Source of the DNA: Betaproteobacteria bacterium
GTDB lineage: Bacteria > Pseudomonadota > Gammaproteobacteria > Burkholderiales > SG8-39
DNA: 8,816 nucleotides
Reading direction: 5' to 3'
NCBI GenBank assembly: GCA_019245555.1
Contig: JAFARH010000244.1
Span: 1-8,816 of the forward strand
Numbering within the stretch: position 1 is the first letter of the stretch; each line of letters opens with the position of its first letter. A program made the position numbers and the translations under genes. Under the pieces are notes generated by a model. That model was not told the origin of the DNA, ran no database searches, and worked only from the letters and a program-made list of their open reading frames with translations. Shown here in pieces: positions 5,849 to 8,816 of the stretch.

Positions 5849-7098
5849 GTGTACTTGCGCACGTCCTCGATCACCTTGCCGTCGTTCGGCAGCGAACCGG
5901 CGTCCACCAATTCGACTTCGCCGCGCAGCTTGGTGACATCCCGGATTGTGGCGACGATGGCCTCCGCCAGTCCTGCGGAACGCTCGCGCACTTCAACTTT
6001 CAGCGTCATCTGATCCGAGCCGGGCTCGCCCGATACGACAAGGCGGGCGCGCCCGATCTCGCGGTGGCGCTTGGCGATCTCGTCGACCTGCTTCGGCGTG
6101 ACGAACATGGCGCGCACCTTGGTGCTCTGGTCGGCCCGCCCCATCCAGCCCTTGACCCGCACGTTCGTGCGCCCGCAGGGACTCTGGCCGGGTAGCACGG
6201 CGGAAAGATCGCCTGTGCCAAACCGGATCAATGGATAGTCCTTGTTGAAAGTGGTGATCACCACTTCGCCAACTTCGCCGGGCTGCACCGGATCGCCGGT
6301 TCCAGGACGCACGATCTCGAGGATCAACGCTTCCTCCATGATCATCCCCTCGCAGGGCGCGCCATCAGGACCAAGTGACTCGTACGCGATGAGGCCGAGG
6401 TCAGCGCTGCCATACATCTGCGTCACGGTGATGCCGCGCTCGCGCATCGCATTGCGCAGCGCGGGCGGCAGATACTCCGCGCCAACCTGCGCGCGCTTGA
6501 GACAGGAGATGTCGATCTTAAGCTCGTCGGCCTTCTCGACGATCAGCTTGAGAAACGACGGCGTGCCGGCGTAGCCGGTCACGGCCAGGTCACGAATCGT
6601 CGCCGCCTGGACTTCGGTGTGTCCGGTGCCCGCCGGAATCACGGTGCAGCCGAGGGCGAGCAGTCCAGACTCGAGCATCGAGCCTGCGGGAGTGAAATGA
6701 TAGGCAAAGGTGTCGATCACGCGATCGCTGGCACGGAAGCCGCCAGCAAAGAGACCGCGTGCTGTGCGCCACCAATCCTTGCCGCGGCCTTCGGGGTCAT
6801 AAATTGGGCCCGGCGAGATGAAAAGCTTGCCGAGCTTCTCCACCGGTGTCGCATTGAGGCCGCCAAGCGGCGGCATCTCTTTCTGCAGCGCGCCGAGATC
6901 TGATTTGCGCGTGACCGGAAGCGAAGCGAGCGCCTTGCGCGTCTTGATCTGCGCAGGCTTGACGCCCTTTAGGATGCGCGCAAAGCCCGGCGCGTTTTTC
7001 TGTGCGTGCCCGATGAGCCCCGGCAGCGCCGCCATGAGCGCCTGCTCACGCGCCGCAGAGGAGCGCGTTTCCAGCTTGTCGTAGTGCGCTACAGCCAC
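5845..7098 (-). CDS. PaaK-like adenylate-forming (AMP-binding) protein in a Liv transporter operon
   Basis: A 417-residue ANL-superfamily protein most like the phenylacetate-CoA ligase (PaaK) family, which activates aryl or acyl acids to CoA thioesters through an acyl-AMP. It shows the YDKLETR opening, the late A5-type block TQMYGSADLG (about 226-235), RFGTGDLS with D297, the hinge GWMGRADQSTKVRAMFVTP, and an ending LPNDGKVIEDVRKYT where K408 fits the C-terminal catalytic lysine. The P-loop, normally a Ser/Thr/Gly-rich SSGTTGKP-type sequence, is replaced by FISPGPIYDPEGRG (93-106), so ATP handling may differ. GTG at 7098 is chosen because it gives the family-typical N-terminus; it overlaps the end of livF by 10 bases, implying coupled translation. 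The operon context suggests activation of the imported substrate, which is unidentified. Confidence 0.88.
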   Translation of the reverse strand: MAVAHYDKLETRSSAAREQALMAALPGLIGHAQKNAPGFARILKGVKPAQIKTRKALASLPVTRKSDLGALQKEMPPLGGLNATPVEKLGKLFISPGPIYDPEGRGKDWWRTARGLFAGGFRASDRVIDTFAYHFTPAGSMLESGLLALGCTVIPAGTGHTEVQAATIRDLAVTGYAGTPSFLKLIVEKADELKIDISCLKRAQVGAEYLPPALRNAMRERGITVTQMYGSADLGLIAYESLGPDGAPCEGMIMEEALILEIVRPGTGDPVQPGEVGEVVITTFNKDYPLIRFGTGDLSAVLPGQSPCGRTNVRVKGWMGRADQSTKVRAMFVTPKQVDEIAKRHREIGRARLVVSGEPGSDQMTLKVEVRERSAGLAEAIVATIRDVTKLRGEVELVDAGSLPNDGKVIEDVRKYT

Positions 7099-7895
7099 CG
7101 CTTGCGCCGCCGATAGGACTTCACGTCGCGGAAGCTCTTACGGCCAGCGGTCGAGAAGCCGAGATAGAACTCCTTCACATCCTCGTTTTGCGCGAGGTCC
7201 TTCGCCTCGCCATCCATCACGACGCGGCCGTTCTCGAGGATGTAGCCGTAGTCGGCATAGCGCAGAGCGATGTTGGTGTTCTGCTCGGCGAGGAGGAAGC
7301 TCACCCGCTCTTTCTTGTTGAGCTCCTTCACGATCTCGAAGATTTCCTCGACGAGCTGCGGCGCGAGCCCCATCGAAGGCTCGTCAAGCAGGATGGTTTG
7401 CGGACGCGCCATCAGCGCGCGGCCGATCGCGGTCATCTGCTGCTCGCCGCCGGAGGTGTATCCCGCCTGCGAGTGGCGCCGCTCCTTGAGGCGCGGGAAG
7501 TAAGTGTAGACCTTCTCGAGCTCCTCGCGCACGCCGGAGCCGATGTAGCCGCGTGTATAGGCCCCGGTGAGGAGGTTCTCCTCCACCGTGAGGTGCTGGA
7601 AGCAGTGCCGACCTTCCATCACCTGGCAGATGCCGCGCTTGACGAGCGCCGCGGGGTTGAGGCGGTCGATGCGTTCGCCCTTGTAGGTAATCTGGCCCTT
7701 CGTCACGTCACCGCGCTCGGCGCGCAGCAGGTTGGAAATTGCCTTGAGCGTGGTGGTCTTGCCGGCGCCGTTCGCCCCGAGCAGCGCGACGATGGTGCCT
7801 TCCTGCACCTCGAGCGACACGCCCCTCAGGACGAGAATGACGTGGTCGTAGATGACCTCGATGTTCTGGACGGCGAGTAGCGCTTGCGTGGCCAT
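7089..7895 (-). CDS. livF: Branched-chain amino acid-type ABC transporter ATP-binding protein, LivF-like
   Basis: A 268-residue ABC ATPase of the LivF (HAAT) type that powers uptake with LivG at the inner face of the membrane. Counted from ATG 7895 it shows Walker A GANGAGKT (40-47), the Q-loop in CQVMEGRHCFQHLTVEENL, the signature YTSGGEQQ (146-153), Walker B TILLDEPSMGLAP (D171, E172), and AEQN at the switch position, where LivF proteins carry Gln rather than His. It is about 30 residues longer than classic LivF because of a basic tail (GRKSFRDVKSYRRRKRWL). A TTG at 7901 would add two residues; the ATG is preferred, though neither start has a good Shine-Dalgarno. A terminator-like hairpin sits just upstream. 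The ligase-like gene begins inside its last codons. The substrate may be an amino acid or an aromatic/aliphatic acid. Confidence 0.93.
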   Translation of the reverse strand: MATQALLAVQNIEVIYDHVILVLRGVSLEVQEGTIVALLGANGAGKTTTLKAISNLLRAERGDVTKGQITYKGERIDRLNPAALVKRGICQVMEGRHCFQHLTVEENLLTGAYTRGYIGSGVREELEKVYTYFPRLKERRHSQAGYTSGGEQQMTAIGRALMARPQTILLDEPSMGLAPQLVEEIFEIVKELNKKERVSFLLAEQNTNIALRYADYGYILENGRVVMDGEAKDLAQNEDVKEFYLGFSTAGRKSFRDVKSYRRRKRWL

Positions 7896-7897
7896 GC

Positions 7898-7932
7898 CCA
7901 AAAGAAAACGGCGGACGCCTAGTCCGCCGTTT
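7898..7932 (-). terminator. Intrinsic terminator-like hairpin between the binding-protein gene and livF
   Basis: Bases 7906-7916 (AAACGGCGGAC) and 7922-7932 (GTCCGCCGTTT) form a perfect 11-bp stem with a 5-base loop. Read on the minus strand the stem is followed at once by a T-rich run (TTTTCTTTT, counting the last stem bases), the classic Rho-independent form. It lies 18 bases after the binding-protein stop and about 10 bases before the livF ATG. It most likely ends part of the transcripts and raises binding-protein mRNA over livF and the ligase gene. In the plus direction only three T's follow, so plus-strand termination is unlikely. Confidence 0.75.
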
Positions 7933-7950
7933 CATGCTCCCAAAGTAGGA

Positions 7951-8816
7951 CTACAAATCCTTACCGCAGTCGCGCGGCGTGATGCTCTTTTCCTTCGCGT
8001 ACTGCGAGGCGTCGGCCTCGACCATGCCGCGTACGAGCTTGCGATCGGGCTCCATCCAGTCGGAGATCACCTTCCACTTCGCGCCGTCCCATTGCTGGAA
8101 CTTGACCAGGCCCGAGCCCTCGTGGTCCGTGCACGAGACCTTGAGCGTCGGCATGAGGCCGGTGGCGCCAAGCTCCTTCAGGCGCTTCTCGTCGATGTTG
8201 AGGTGCTCGATGCCCCAGCGCATCTGCTCGCCGGTGATCGGCTTGCCCTTGCCGAACTTCGCCTGCGCGTTGCGGATCGCTTCCGCGGTGACGATGCCGG
8301 CGACGACGCCGCGCGTGTGATAGATCGAGCCAAAGCGCGACTTGTCCTCGAACTCGCCCTTACCCTTGTCGTAGACGTACTTCTTGATGTCTTTCATGAC
8401 AGGGAACTCCGAGCCCGGTGCGTTGAAACCGGCGGAGATGTAGCCCTTCGCCGCGGAGCCCGCGGGCAGCACGTCTTCCTCGGCGCCGGACCACCACACG
8501 CCGACGATCTTCTCGCGCGGGTAGCCGATTTTCGCCGCCGTCTTGAGCGCGGTCGGGTTCATCACGCCCCAGCCCCAGAGAATCACCCAGTCCGGCTTGA
8601 TCTGGCGCACTTGTTGCCACTGCGACTGCTGCTCGTTGCCAGGATGCGGCACGGCGATCGTGGTGAGCTCGTAGCCGTACTCCTTCGACATTTCGGTGAG
8701 GACGGGGATCGGCTCCTTGCCATAGGCAGAGTCGTGATAGACGAGGACGAGCTTCTTGCCCTTCCACTTGTCCATGCCGCCCATCTTCTGTCCCATGTAC
8801 TTCACCATCACCGTGG
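7951..8816 (-). CDS. Liv/HAAT-type ABC transporter periplasmic substrate-binding protein, C-terminal part (5' end outside window)
   Basis: About 288 C-terminal residues of a periplasmic binding protein of the Peripla_BP_6 type. The frame stays open to the window edge, so the GTG and ATG codons at 8811 and 8808 are internal and not starts; signal peptide and first lobe are missing. Visible features are the interlobe strand KKLVLVYHDSAYGKEPIPVL, the TTIAVPHPGNEQQSQWQQVRQIKPDWVILWGWG segment, GAEEDVLPAGSAAKGYISAGF, and the C-terminal YAKEKSITPRDC. Two late cysteines (in VSCTD and RDCGKDL) may form a disulfide. Family members capture branched-chain amino acids, amides or aromatic/aliphatic acids. 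It is first among the minus-strand transporter genes seen here, followed by a hairpin and livF. The substrate cannot be told from this fragment. Confidence 0.92.
   Translation of the reverse strand, partial: TVMVKYMGQKMGGMDKWKGKKLVLVYHDSAYGKEPIPVLTEMSKEYGYELTTIAVPHPGNEQQSQWQQVRQIKPDWVILWGWGVMNPTALKTAAKIGYPREKIVGVWWSGAEEDVLPAGSAAKGYISAGFNAPGSEFPVMKDIKKYVYDKGKGEFEDKSRFGSIYHTRGVVAGIVTAEAIRNAQAKFGKGKPITGEQMRWGIEHLNIDEKRLKELGATGLMPTLKVSCTDHEGSGLVKFQQWDGAKWKVISDWMEPDRKLVRGMVEADASQYAKEKSITPRDCGKDL

Noticed and set aside
7188..7880. 230-residue plus-strand open frame across livF
   Set aside because: It is the complement of the livF frame, which has every ABC ATPase motif; the plus-strand product has a biased composition and no motif.
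7708..7935. Minus-strand frame starting at ATG 7936-7934 just after a GGGAG, through the hairpin
   Set aside because: The GGGAG is only one base from that ATG, too close to act as a ribosome-binding site; the frame runs out of phase with livF and gives a low-complexity Arg-rich product.

Overview
The window is high-GC, gene-dense bacterial chromosome. The gene content points to a betaproteobacterium, possibly Burkholderiales-like: methylcrotonyl-CoA carboxylase next to HMG-CoA lyase, a DUF1289 protein, and a Liv-type transporter grouped with a CoA-ligase-like gene. This placement is inferred from gene content and protein style only. No rRNA, tRNA, CRISPR array, insertion sequence or integrase was seen, and no stretch longer than about 110 bases lacks a gene.

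Positions 1-1235 (+ strand) hold the end of a leucine/isovalerate degradation operon. It contains the biotin-carrier tail of a biotin-dependent carboxylase alpha subunit (most likely methylcrotonyl-CoA carboxylase), then HMG-CoA lyase, then a small four-cysteine DUF1289 protein. The three genes are joined by 4-base ATGA start/stop overlaps. A crotonase-family gene (- strand, 1197-2000) runs into this operon tail from the other side, with a 39-base 3' overlap.

Positions 1998-3336 begin with the divergent start of a DsbA-fold/kappa-GST-like 2-hydroxychromene-2-carboxylate isomerase homologue, whose ATG interlocks with the crotonase ATG in a single CATG. A multi-pass DoxX-like membrane protein follows 3 bases after it. 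Positions 3340-5430 (- strand) encode a large patatin-like phospholipase with one internal membrane segment and a long C-terminal region that I cannot assign. A short divergent intergenic region leads to a small exported protein (5540-5848, +) with a possible PepSY-like end.

Positions 5845-8816 (- strand) form part of a branched-chain-amino-acid-type (Liv/HAAT) ABC transporter operon. In transcription order it has the substrate-binding protein (5' end outside the window), a strong intrinsic-terminator-like hairpin, a LivF-type ATPase, and a PaaK-like adenylate-forming protein with a non-canonical P-loop. Permeases and LivG are not in the window. The arrangement suggests uptake of a carboxylic acid or amino acid coupled to CoA activation, but the substrate cannot be read from sequence.

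Overall this is mainly a catabolic neighbourhood, and I see no clear defence or mobile system. The most unusual items are the patatin protein with its unassigned C-terminal domain, the altered P-loop in the PaaK-like protein, the crotonase lacking its second catalytic glutamate, the hairpin abutting livF, and the extremely compact junctions (CATG divergent starts, CTAG convergent stops).
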